DNA of 64,000 nucleotides from CAVUAN01 sp963739435 (GTDB lineage: Bacteria; Acidobacteriota; Thermoanaerobaculia; UBA5066; Gp7-AA6). Made by a program: the position numbers and the translations under genes. The stretch spans positions 62,001 through 126,000 of the forward strand of contig CAVUAN010000024.1 of assembly GCA_963739435.1 (NCBI GenBank). Direction: 5' to 3'. Positions 17,183 through 25,131 of the stretch are shown in pieces (within the stretch, counting starts at the first letter, position 1; each line of letters starts with the position of its first letter). Under the pieces are notes generated by a model, which saw nothing but the letters and a program-made list of their open reading frames with translations, did no database searches and was not told the DNA's origin.

Positions 17183-17223
17183 CGACAAGGAGAGCTTAAG
17201 AAAAACGTTGAGGAGGGGGCAGC

Positions 17224-17379
17224 ATGAGCAAGAAAAAGCCAGCGAAAGCAAAAACGGCCCGAGGCATCCGGAATCTTCCCGCAAAGAGCTTGTCCGCCAA
17301 ATCGGCCCGGGACGTCAAGGGGGGCCGCAAGGCCGGCAAGGGCCAACAGGAGTTCTTGAGCGCCATCCGAGAAAGGTAG
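17224..17379 (+). CDS. Tandem GG-leader peptide 5
   Basis: This 51-residue peptide has an ATG start with GAGGAGGGGG upstream. The leader begins MSKKKPAKAKTARGIRNLPA and ends KSLSAKSARDVKGG. The predicted mature part is RKAGKGQQEFLSAIRER, 17 residues. The leader tracks peptide 1 most closely while the product end is unique. It lies 41 nt after peptide 4 and 6 nt before peptide 6, consistent with one polycistronic transcript. Confidence 0.77.
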   Translation: MSKKKPAKAKTARGIRNLPAKSLSAKSARDVKGGRKAGKGQQEFLSAIRER

Positions 17380-17385
17380 GGCGAC

Positions 17386-17580
17386 ATGGACAAGAAGAAG
17401 ACCGGGAAGACCAGGAAGTCCAGGGCGGCCACCTCGGTGAGAAATCTTCGCGTGAAAACGCTCGACGCCAGGAGCGCGAAGGGCGCCAAGGGAGGCGCCA
17501 CGAGCGAGCTGACGATAACGCGCGTCGTCGACAAGTCCAGCCCGGTCTTATACCAGTCCGAGCCGAGCCTGAAGAGATAA
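17386..17580 (+). CDS. Tandem GG-leader peptide 6
   Basis: This 64-residue peptide starts at an ATG 6 nt after peptide 5, with GGTAGGG at the ribosome site overlapping the previous stop. The leader MDKKKTGKTRKSRAATSVRN, then LRVKTLDARSAKGAKGG, keeps the basic N-terminus, the KTL block and a Gly-Gly end but diverges elsewhere. The predicted mature part is 27 residues (ATSELTITRVVDKSSPVLYQ, then SEPSLKR), longer, less basic and richer in hydrophobics than the other copies. It is the last gene of the array. Confidence 0.72.
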   Translation: MDKKKTGKTRKSRAATSVRNLRVKTLDARSAKGAKGGATSELTITRVVDKSSPVLYQSEPSLKR

Positions 17581-17653
17581 CCAGAGAGCGACAGCTCGTC
17601 CCCCGAAGCAACTGAGGGAGGAGGCGCGCGCCGCGCGGACGCGCGAGCGACGG

Positions 17654-18106
17654 TTACACCTCGCTGTACTCCGGGACGTAGCCCGCCATCAGGCTGTCCT
17701 TGGGCAGGATCGTCTGGCCCGGGCCGGCGCCTGGATCGCCCGTCTTGACCCAGTGCCAGGCGTGAACGATCTCGGCGGCCGGGTAATAGCGCGTCTCCGC
17801 CTGGACCAGGACCGTGCCGGCGAGGATCTCCGCCTTGATGTCCTCCCAGCGGTGCGCGCCCACGACGGCCACGCGCTCGATCTGCTTCGCGTGCCTGGAG
17901 AGGAACTTGATCTCTTCCCACCGGGCAGCCCATTCGGTCCCCTTCATGGCGGAAAGATCCGCCAGGATTCCGATCGTCCGCTTGCCCCGATCGCCCATTG
18001 CCGTCTCGATCTGAGGTTCGAAGGCTTTGACCTCGGCAGCTGTGACCGTCCCGGTCACCTTGAACCCGAACGCCTTTCCCCCGCTCTCCTTCAGCTTCTC
18101 GATCAT
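17654..18106 (-). CDS. STAS/SpoIIAA-like domain protein
   Basis: This 150-residue protein matches the SpoIIAA-like (STAS-superfamily) single-domain family: a beta-alpha core with TGTVTAAEVKAFEP and GILADLSAMKGTEWAARWEE, and a lipid- or ligand-binding-like C-terminal half. Relatives are small cytosolic proteins of poorly known function. AGAGGAGCT precedes the ATG. It is convergent with the peptide array and separated from it by 73 bp containing a GC-rich inverted repeat (17625-17645). No link to peptide secretion is evident beyond proximity. Confidence 0.75.
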   Translation of the reverse strand: MIEKLKESGGKAFGFKVTGTVTAAEVKAFEPQIETAMGDRGKRTIGILADLSAMKGTEWAARWEEIKFLSRHAKQIERVAVVGAHRWEDIKAEILAGTVLVQAETRYYPAAEIVHAWHWVKTGDPGAGPGQTILPKDSLMAGYVPEYSEV

Positions 18107-18313
18107 GAGCTCCTCTTCTCCATTTCTTTGAGCAGCCTACCATCCGCTCGCAACGCGAGGAGTCTCCCGAGCGAACGCGAGGGAGGAGCCTCCCGCCGCG
18201 GGAGCGGAGCGCGAGCGCCGGACGAGGCTCGCGGTCGAGCCCGCATCCGGGCGAGCCGCGCGGCGGTGCGCCCGCAGGGCGCAGATCCCCCGCGCAGCGC
18301 GGAGCGACGGTAT

Positions 18314-18388
18314 TGGAGCGGGAAACCGGGGTCGAACCGGCGACATCCACCTTGGCAAGGTGGCGCTCTACCACTGAGCTATTCCCGC
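18314..18388 (-). tRNA. tRNA-Gly (GCC)
   Basis: The minus strand folds as a complete cloverleaf. The acceptor stem GCGGGAA pairs with TTCCCGC, the D-arm contains AGCTCAGTGGTAGAGC, the anticodon loop is TTGCCAA (anticodon GCC), and the T-arm is GCCGGTTCGACCCCGGT. The discriminator is T and CCA is encoded. The flanking gene is the zinc-ribbon protein at 18425. Confidence 0.97.
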
Positions 18389-18424
18389 AAGGGAGCGAGA
18401 GGATAGCCGAGGGGGGAAGCCCCG

Positions 18425-19063
18425 TCAAGCCTGCGGGAGCTCCTTGACCGGACCCCCGCAGTGCTGGCACACGCGGATGATCGTTGCGCCGAACTTCTTG
18501 GTCGGGGCGCACTCTTCGCACAGCGGCCTCGACGACTCCGTGCACTGAAAGAACGCCACGTGGTCGGTGTGCGTCCGGCAGCACATCGGGGGTGTGACGC
18601 GTGCCGTCTTTCGCAGGGCAAAGAGAGACTTCAGATAGGGAAGATCGCCGGCCGGCACCGCGCCCCCGTCATTGACGCGGATGCGGTCCCGATCGTTGAC
18701 CTCGCCGGTGCGGATCAAGGCCCGCATGCCGCGCCGGTCGAAGACGTCATTCTCGAAGCCAGGCTTCTCGATGTGGAAGCGGGTGCTGTCCCCGGGACTC
18801 GCCGCGCCCGCCGGTTCGTCGGCTGCCGCGGAAGGCCGGCTCGCAGGAGGGTCGGCCGGGGCTCGCGAAGGGGCGGGCGCCGTTGCCTTGACCTGGAGGG
18901 AGGCGTACACCCTTGCCTCGTCGCGAGACGGGAAGTCCATGGGTTGCGTACAGCTGGGACAACGGAAGCGAGCCTTGACCGGAGGGATCCGCTCGAGCTC
19001 GATCGAGAAGTTCCCGCCGCACTTTGGGCATGTAAAGGTGTAGCTGGGTGCGGGGTCGGTCAA
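18425..19063 (-). CDS. Zinc-ribbon domain protein
   Basis: The 212-residue protein has an N-terminal MJ0042-type zinc ribbon (FTCPKCGG...FRCPSC), a Pro/Ala-rich linker, a central segment (IEKPGFENDVFDRRGMRALI, then RTGEV) resembling domains that follow such ribbons, and a C-terminal Cys/His cluster (CCRTHTDHVAFFQC, CEECAP, CQHCGG) like a B-box. The start is a TTG, supported by GGAGGG seven nt upstream. It probably has a regulatory or scaffolding role in the cytoplasm. The partner is unknown. Confidence 0.7.
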   Translation of the reverse strand: MTDPAPSYTFTCPKCGGNFSIELERIPPVKARFRCPSCTQPMDFPSRDEARVYASLQVKATAPAPSRAPADPPASRPSAAADEPAGAASPGDSTRFHIEKPGFENDVFDRRGMRALIRTGEVNDRDRIRVNDGGAVPAGDLPYLKSLFALRKTARVTPPMCCRTHTDHVAFFQCTESSRPLCEECAPTKKFGATIIRVCQHCGGPVKELPQA

Positions 19064-19111
19064 GCGATCGCCCTCCGGATCTTACGGAAGTTTAGCATCC
19101 CGACGGCGAAC

Positions 19112-19537
19112 TCAACGCGGGCGCGGCGCGGGAGGCGGACCCTCGAAGGCGCCCCGCAGAAGATCCAAGCGGGCCGGGTGGCCGGAAGCATCGATCGCGA
19201 CGACATCGAAGCGGCACACCGGCCGAACGCGCGCCTTCCGGAGGTAGAGCTGGGCCGCGTTCCAGATTCGGCGCTGCTTCTCGGGCGTGACCGCCTCCGC
19301 CGGCGGTCCGAAGGCGAGCGTGCGCCGGGCCTTGACCTCGACGAAGCAGAGCGTGGAGCCGTCCTCGGCCACGAAATCGATCTCGCCGGCTTTCGTGCGG
19401 TAGTTGCGCGCGAGGATCCTGTACCCCTCGCGCTGCAGGTGGCGCGCCGCCGCGTCTTCCCATTCCTGTCCGACGCCCCGCAGGCCGCGGTAACGCTGCG
19501 CGCCCCGCCGCACGGCGGCCCGGAGCCGTCCTATCAC
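19112..19537 (-). CDS. YraN-family (UPF0102) protein
   Basis: This 141-residue protein has the nuclease-like YraN core, with G-E-I-D-F-V in KAGEIDFVAEDG and CFVEVKARR. These match the restriction-endonuclease-fold residues (E...D...ExK) of the family. The GTG start overlaps the stop of the upstream EMO-like gene (GTGA). YraN proteins are thought to act on Holliday-junction or other DNA intermediates, though their role is not settled. The family is usually about 120 residues, so this copy has a short basic N-terminal extension. Confidence 0.85.
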   Translation of the reverse strand: MIGRLRAAVRRGAQRYRGLRGVGQEWEDAAARHLQREGYRILARNYRTKAGEIDFVAEDGSTLCFVEVKARRTLAFGPPAEAVTPEKQRRIWNAAQLYLRKARVRPVCRFDVVAIDASGHPARLDLLRGAFEGPPPAPRPR

Positions 19538-21566
19538 GCGGAAGACTCGCTTCGTCCTGCCATCGAGCGCCGGGCCAGCTCGAGGACATCGAAGGGCTGA
19601 GTCGCAGCGCCGATCTCCTCCTTCGCGTTGCCGATCATCACCATGCAGAACGGGCAGGACACGCCGACCGAGCCGGCGCCCGAATCCACGATCTCCTTCA
19701 TCCGGGTCTGGTTGATGCGGGACCCGAGCTTTTCCTCCATCCACATCCGCCCGCCGCCAGCCCCGCAGCACAGGCCCTTCTCGCGCGAGCGTTCGAGCTC
19801 CGTGAGCTTCAGGCCCGGGATCGCGTTCAGGATCTGGCGCGGCGCGTCGTACACGCCGTTGTAGCGGCCGAGGTAGCAGGGGTCGTGGAAGGTGATCGTC
19901 TCCGGGATCTCCCCCGCCATCCGGATGCGGCCCGACGCGATCAGGTCCGCCACGAGCTGCGAGCCGTGCACGACTTCGAACGTGCCGCCGAAGTCCTTGT
20001 ACTCGTTCTTGAGGCAGTTCAGGCAGTGCGGGCAGTTCGTCACGATCTTCTTGACGCCATAGCCGTTCAGGATTTCGATGTTCTGCTGCGCCAGCGTCTG
20101 GAACAGGTACTCGTTGCCCATGCGGCGGGCGGAGTCGCCCGTGCAGGTCTCCTCGCTGCCGAGAATCGCAAAGGACACGCCCGCCGCGGTCGAGGATCTC
20201 GACGAGCGCCTTCGAGACGCGCTTCGCGCGGTCCTCGTAGGAGCCGGCGCAGCCGACCCAGAACAGGACCTCGAAGGCCTTACCCTGGGCCTCTTTCATC
20301 GTCACGACGGGCAGCCCTTTCGCCCAGTCGCCGCGAGCGGCGGCCGCCATGCCCCAGGGGTTGCCGTTGGTCTCCATCCCGCGAAATGCGGTCTGCATCT
20401 CTTTCGGAAACTCCGCCTTCTCGAGCACGAGGTAGCGGCGCATCTCGATGATCTTGTCCACGGCCGGCACGATGAAGACCGGGCAGGCTGTCGTGCACCA
20501 CCCGCAGGTCGTGCACGCCCAGATCGTGTCCTCGGAGATCCATCCGCCGATGAGCGCCTTGCGGCGAATCCGCCGGAGCCTTGGCGGAGGCGGAGGCCTG
20601 GAGGATCTCCGGTGTCGCCGCGTAAACCGCGTCACGGACTTCGCCGATGAAGGCCTTCGGGTCGAGCGGCTTGCCGGTCAGCACCGTCGGGCACACCACG
20701 CGGCAGCGCCCGCACTCCGTGCAGGTGTAGCCGTCGAGCATCTGCTTCCAGGTCAAATGCTCGACCGTCGATGTGCCGAAATGCTCGGCCTTCTCGATGT
20801 CCACCGGGGCCAGGCGCCCCATCGGATCGAGGCTCATGAAGAAGATGTTCGGAATGGACGTGACGATGTGGAAGTGCTTGGAATACGGCAGGTAGTTGGC
20901 GAAGACCAGGATGACCACGAGGTGCACCCACCATCCCGAGGAGTAGAGCGCGGCCAGCGTCGCCGGCGCCGACCCCGCAAGCATGCCGGCCAAAGCGCCG
21001 ACGGCCGGAGCCCACACCGTGGCCTGCTCCGGCTGGAGAGCGACCTTCGCCGCTTCGGAGACGAGGTCGGCTGAAATCAAGAGAGCGATCAGGGACAGGA
21101 TGAGCCACGCATCGAGTGTCAGGTCGAGGCGCTTGGGCCTCGCGAACGCCCTGCGGAAGGCGGCCATGCCCACCCCGACCAGGACCAGCACCTCGAAGAT
21201 GTCCTTGAGCAGCGTGTAGAGGTCGCCGGCGCGGCCGGACAGGAGCTGGAAGCCCGGGACGAGACCCTCGACGACGAGGGAAAAGACGCGGACCGTCAGA
21301 ACGACGAACCCGCCGAAGATGAAGATGTGGAAGACGCCCGCGTAGAAGTCCCGGAACATCCGCTTTTGCAGGAAGGCGTATTCAAGAGTCTTCCGGATTC
21401 GCTCCGGAATTCGCGTGAAGCGGTTGTCGGGCGCCCCCGCCATCAGCACCCGTACCCGCCGCATGACCGAGTACGCGAACGCGAGACTGGCCGCCAGGAC
21501 CAGGAGCCCGAAGATGAGCCGGCCGGACAGGCCGAGAATGAGCCGCTCAGTGGGCAGCGGAAGCAT
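19534..21566 (-). CDS. ETF:menaquinone oxidoreductase-like membrane Fe-S protein (frameshifted)
   Basis: The N-terminal half has about six membrane helices of the NarI-like b-type cytochrome fold. It is followed by two [4Fe-4S] motifs (CTECGRCRVVCP; CTTCGWCTTACP) and two CCG-type heterodisulfide-reductase domains (NCPHCLNC; GLCCGAGGGR with SCPFC). This is the layout of ETF:(methyl)menaquinone oxidoreductases, which pass electrons from EtfAB to the quinone pool. etfA and etfB lie directly upstream, which supports the assignment. The coding frame changes near 20590 and 20180. All motifs are kept and each break is bridged by similarity, so sequencing indels are likely. Confidence 0.85.
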
Positions 21567-21590
21567 CGTGGCTACTCTACCTCCCGTTCC

Positions 21591-21690
21591 AATGTCATCC
21601 CGAGCGAAGTCGAGGGATCAACTCCGATGACACTCTGGCGGCCAATACGACGAGAGCAGATTCCTCGTCACTCCGCTCCTCGGAATGACA
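21591..21690. repeat. TGTCAT..CCGAG inverted-repeat element
   Basis: This ~100-bp stretch between etfA and the EMO-like gene begins TGTCATCCCGAGCGAAGTCG and ends, on the opposite strand, TGTCATTCCGAGGAGCGGAG. The two ends form a hairpin with a GATC-rich interior. Sequences starting this way are common intergenic repeats in several bacterial phyla. It carries no ORF of note and lies inside an otherwise continuous minus-strand gene run. Confidence 0.6.
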
Positions 21691-21701
21691 GCAACGTGGC
21701 C

Positions 21702-22667
21702 CTACTCCGCTTTGGCGGCCCGCACGGCCTTCGTGAGCTCGGGCACGATCTGGAAGAGGTCGCCGACAATGCCGTAGGTCGCGACCTTGAAGATGGGCGC
21801 CTCGGGATCCTTGTTGATCGCGACGATGACCTTGGAGGTTCCCATTCCCGCCAGGTGCTGAATGGCTCCCGAAATGCCGCACGCGACGTAGAGAGTGGGA
21901 GAAACGACCTTGCCGGTCTGCCCGACCTGGTGCTGGTGGTCGATCCAGCCGGCATCCACCACCGCGCGCGATGCACCCAGTGCCGCGCCCAGGGCCTCCT
22001 GGAGACCGCGGATGACCGGCCAGTTCTCCGGACCCTTGATGCCGCGTCCGCCCGACACGATGATGTCGGCCTCCGAGACGTCGAGCTCCTTCGATTCGGG
22101 GACCTCGACCTTGACGACCCTCGCCCGCGGCTCGATCGGCCCGAGCTCCAGGGCCTGGACCTTCGGGTCCGCGCCGTCCCGGGCCTCGGCTGGGAACACG
22201 TTCGGCCGTGTCGTCGCGATCTGGAGCTTCGCGGCGCCGCAGTCGACCTCGGCGCGCGCCTTGCCCGAGTAGACCGGCCGCGAGCCAACGAGCCTGTCTC
22301 CCTCGACCCGCAGCTCCATCACGTCCGCGAGCGCCGAGACGTCGTGCCGGGCCGCGAAACGCGGAGCAACGTCCTTGCCCATCGACGTAGCGGCGACGAG
22401 AACCGCGTCCGGGCTCTCCGCTTTGGCCGCCGCGTCGAGCGCGCCGACGTAACCCTTCGTGCTGTACAGCGCGAGCTCGTCCCGGTCGGCGACATACACG
22501 GTCCCGGCCCCGTACCGGCCGAGGTCCTTCGCGAGGGCCGAAACGCCTTTGCCCGGCAGCACCGCTGCCACAGGCCCTCCGGCGAGCTTTCTGGCGAGCG
22601 AGAGGGCTTCGAGCGAGGCCTTTCGGACCTTTCCGTCCCGCTGCTCGATGAAGACGAGGAACTTCAT
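21702..22667 (-). CDS. etfA: Electron transfer flavoprotein alpha subunit
   Basis: The protein is 321 residues, the usual EtfA length. The C-terminal FAD-binding domain is clear: SGGRGIKGPENW, VDAGWIDHQHQVGQTGKVVSPTLY (here given in parts), then GISGAIQHLAGM and INKDPEAPIF. EtfA with EtfB collects electrons from acyl-CoA and other dehydrogenases. The start at 22667 is ATG and follows a spacer of octamer repeats after etfB. The downstream EMO-like protein is the probable electron acceptor, so the three genes form one electron-transfer module for beta-oxidation. Confidence 0.95.
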   Translation of the reverse strand: MKFLVFIEQRDGKVRKASLEALSLARKLAGGPVAAVLPGKGVSALAKDLGRYGAGTVYVADRDELALYSTKGYVGALDAAAKAESPDAVLVAATSMGKDVAPRFAARHDVSALADVMELRVEGDRLVGSRPVYSGKARAEVDCGAAKLQIATTRPNVFPAEARDGADPKVQALELGPIEPRARVVKVEVPESKELDVSEADIIVSGGRGIKGPENWPVIRGLQEALGAALGASRAVVDAGWIDHQHQVGQTGKVVSPTLYVACGISGAIQHLAGMGTSKVIVAINKDPEAPIFKVATYGIVGDLFQIVPELTKAVRAAKAE

Positions 22668-22670
22668 AAG

Positions 22671-22747
22671 AATTGATCCATTGGCTCATTGATCCATGGA
22701 CTCATTGAGCTCAATTCAACAATGAACCGATGAATCAATGAATCAAT
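22671..22747. repeat. Octamer inverted-repeat hairpin between etfB and etfA
   Basis: The left arm is built of CATTGATC-like octamers (CATTGATC, CATTGGCT, CATTGATC, CATGGACT, CATTGAGC) and the right arm of complementary CAATGAAT-type octamers. There is an internal palindrome, ATTGAGCTCAAT. It is AT-rich in a GC-rich genome. It fills the whole 82-bp gap, ending 2 nt before the etfB stop, and could fold in the etfB-etfA transcript. A close relative lies at 47874-47968. Confidence 0.65.
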
Positions 22748-22749
22748 CC

Positions 22750-23535
22750 TCACAGGACCTTCGCCTCTTCGCGGAGCAGCCGGACCAGTTCTTTTGCCGA
22801 GGCCGCCGGATCATCGGGTGGGATGAGCTTCGCGGCCTGCCGGGCCGGCGGGAGCTCGAGCTTGCGCCAGCGCACCTTCGCGTTGGCCGGATCCGCCTCG
22901 GGGACGTTGAGGTCCGCGAGCTTCTTTTCTGCAATCGGCTTCTTCTTGGCGCCCATGATGCCCTTGAGCGACGCGTACCGCGGCTCGTTCAAACCCTTCT
23001 GCGCGGTGAGCGCGACCGGCAGCGTGCACTCGACGACCTCGTGCGCGCCTTCGATCTCGCGGTGCGCCACCGCCCGGCCGTCGCCGATTTCGAGCTGGAT
23101 GACGTTGGCCACGTGGGGCAGGCCCATCAATTCCGCCGTCATCGGCCCCACCAGCCCCTCGTCGTAGCCCACTCCCTTCTGGCCAAACCAGAGGAAGTCG
23201 TGCGCGACGGTTTTCGCAACGGCGGCGAGCGCCTTGGCCGTCGCCAGCGCGTCGAGGTAGCGGGAGTCGCCCGAATCCACCCAGATGGCCTCATCCGCGC
23301 CCCGCGCGAGGCATTCGCGCAGAGACGTCTTGGCGCGCTCGGGCCCGATCGACACGACCGTCACGGTGCCCGCCCCCTTCGCCTCCTTGATCTTCAGCGC
23401 CTCTTCGAGCCCGTACTCGTCGTAGGGCGAGACGATCCACTTGACGTCCGTCTCGTCGATCGACTTGCCGTCGGCGCCGATCTTGATCCGGGTCTCGGTG
23501 TCGGGCACGCAGGCGATGCAGACGAGCGAGTTCAC
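22750..23535 (-). CDS. etfB: Electron transfer flavoprotein beta subunit
   Basis: The protein is 261 residues from a GTG start, preceded by the fabF stop just 5 nt away. Family features are a VNSLVCIACVPDTETRIKI N-terminus, DVKWIVSPYDEYGLEEALKI, and the AMP/FAD-anchoring segment PRYASLKGIMGAKKKPI. It pairs with EtfA as a soluble heterodimer carrying FAD and AMP. The position directly after the fatty-acid synthesis genes suggests a shared transcript covering lipid synthesis and lipid oxidation, although an internal promoter cannot be excluded. Confidence 0.95.
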   Translation of the reverse strand: MNSLVCIACVPDTETRIKIGADGKSIDETDVKWIVSPYDEYGLEEALKIKEAKGAGTVTVVSIGPERAKTSLRECLARGADEAIWVDSGDSRYLDALATAKALAAVAKTVAHDFLWFGQKGVGYDEGLVGPMTAELMGLPHVANVIQLEIGDGRAVAHREIEGAHEVVECTLPVALTAQKGLNEPRYASLKGIMGAKKKPIAEKKLADLNVPEADPANAKVRWRKLELPPARQAAKLIPPDDPAASAKELVRLLREEAKVL

Positions 23536-23540
23536 TCCGG

Positions 23541-24800
23541 TCAGTCCATCTTCTTCAGGATCAGGCTCCCGTTGGTTCCGCCAAACCCAAAGGAGTTCGA
23601 GAGGACATACCGGAGGCGGCCCTTCCTCGCGGTGTTGGGAACGTAGTCGAGGTCGCACTCGGGGTCGGGCGTGAAGTAGTTGATCGTGGGAGGCATGACC
23701 TGCTCGTGAACCGCCAACGCGCAGATGCCCGTCTCGAGACCTCCGGCCGCGCCGAGCAGGTGCCCGGTCATCGACTTCGTCGAGGAGACCGCCAGCTTCC
23801 TGGCATGCGCGCCGAAGACCTTCTTGATCGCGAGGGTCTCGGCCTTGTCGCCCAGGGGCGTCGATGTCCCGTGGGCGTTGATGTAGTCGACGTCCTCGGC
23901 GTTGATCCCGGCGTCCAGGAGGCCGTTCTTCATGACGCGCGCCGGCCCGTCTCCATCCTCCGACGGTGCGGCGATGTGGTACGCGTCCCCCGACATGCCG
24001 TAGCCGACGAGCTCGGCATAGATGCGCGCGCCGCGCTTCTTCGCCGCCTCCATCTCCTCGAGAACGACGAGCCCGGCTCCCTCGCTGATCACGAAACCGT
24101 CCCGGTCGCGGTCCCAGGGACGCGAGGCGTGCTCCGGATCGTCATTGCGTGTCGACAGGGCGCGCATCACCGCGAACCCGCCCACGGCCAGGGGCGTTAT
24201 GACCGATTCCGTGCCGCCGGCGATGGCCGCGTCGGCGTCGCCGTACTGGATCATCCGGTACGCCTCGCCCACGGCGTGGGCGCCCGTCGTGCAGGCCGTG
24301 ACCGTGGCCAGGTTCGGCCCTTTCAGGCCGTACTTGATCGAGATGTTGCCGGCCGCCTCGTTGACGATGAGCCCCGTGATGAAAAAGGGCGAGATGACTT
24401 TCGGGTTGCCGTTCGACTCCACGTACCTTCTCTGCATCTCCTCGATCAAAGGCAGGCCGCCGATCCCGGAGCCGACCACGACGGCGATGCGCTCGCGGTT
24501 GCCGTCCGAGACGGGCAGACCCGAGTCCTCCATCGCGAAGTGCGCGGCGGCGATCGCGAAGTGGATGAACGTGTCCATCTTCTTGATTTCCTTCTTCTCG
24601 ATGTAGAGAGAAGGATCGAAGCCTTTCACCTCGCCGGCGATGCGCGAGGTGAGGCGCGACGCGTCAAACCGGGTGATCGGGCCGATGCCGCAGCGGCCCG
24701 CAAGGAGGGCGTCCCAGTTCTCCTTGTTCCCGATTCCGAGAGGAGAGACGAGACCCACCCCCGTCACGGCCACGCGGCGCGGGGAGGAAAGGCGGGGCAT
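23541..24800 (-). CDS. fabF: 3-oxoacyl-ACP synthase II
   Basis: The 419-residue protein is a condensing enzyme with the catalytic Cys in VTACTTGAHA, the His pair in NAHGTSTPLGD and SMTGHLLGAAGG, and the C-terminal SNSFGFGGTN. It extends acyl-ACP chains with malonyl-ACP. Its ATG lies 15 nt after acpP. Length and motifs match FabF rather than FabB. It is the downstream end of the fab cluster. Confidence 0.96.
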   Translation of the reverse strand: MPRLSSPRRVAVTGVGLVSPLGIGNKENWDALLAGRCGIGPITRFDASRLTSRIAGEVKGFDPSLYIEKKEIKKMDTFIHFAIAAAHFAMEDSGLPVSDGNRERIAVVVGSGIGGLPLIEEMQRRYVESNGNPKVISPFFITGLIVNEAAGNISIKYGLKGPNLATVTACTTGAHAVGEAYRMIQYGDADAAIAGGTESVITPLAVGGFAVMRALSTRNDDPEHASRPWDRDRDGFVISEGAGLVVLEEMEAAKKRGARIYAELVGYGMSGDAYHIAAPSEDGDGPARVMKNGLLDAGINAEDVDYINAHGTSTPLGDKAETLAIKKVFGAHARKLAVSSTKSMTGHLLGAAGGLETGICALAVHEQVMPPTINYFTPDPECDLDYVPNTARKGRLRYVLSNSFGFGGTNGSLILKKMD

Positions 24801-24815
24801 GGCTTAGGTCTATTG

Positions 24816-25055
24816 TCAGTTTTGCGAGGAGTTCTTCCCGATGTACTCGATGGCGTCCTTGACCTTCTGGATCTTCTCCGCGGCTTCGTCCGGGATCTCG
24901 ATGTTGAAGGCCTCTTCGAACGCCATGACCAGTTCGACGGTGTCGAGCGAGTCGGCGCCGAGATCGTCGACGAACGACGCTTCCGGTGTGACTTCGTTCG
25001 CGTCCACGCCGAGCTGCTCGACGATGATGCTCTTCACCTTTTCTTCGACAGACAT
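24816..25055 (-). CDS. acpP: Acyl carrier protein
   Basis: This 79-residue acidic protein has the phosphopantetheine attachment serine in GADSLDTVELVMAFEE. It carries growing acyl chains through FabD, FabH, FabG and FabF. Length and the N-terminal MSVEEKVKSIIVEQLGVDAN are typical. GGAGCGAAG provides the ribosome site. It lies between fabG and fabF, the common order. Confidence 0.97.
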   Translation of the reverse strand: MSVEEKVKSIIVEQLGVDANEVTPEASFVDDLGADSLDTVELVMAFEEAFNIEIPDEAAEKIQKVKDAIEYIGKNSSQN

Positions 25056-25131
25056 TCTTCGCTCCCTTCTTCGGTCGAGATAGACGCCGTATTCTTCCCC
25101 AGATATCCCGCCGGGGCAAGCGCCCCGATTC

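Noticed and set aside
16407..17580. Reading the Lys/Ala-rich peptides as histone-like DNA-binding proteins
   Set aside because: The KKKAAKAK block recalls histone H1 tails, but the fixed double-glycine end, variable C-termini and neighbouring C39 exporter fit export precursors better. The idea is not fully excluded.
17625..17645. CGCGCG..CGCGCG inverted repeat as a terminator of the peptide array
   Set aside because: The stem is short, has no T-run, and such GC runs are common here by chance.
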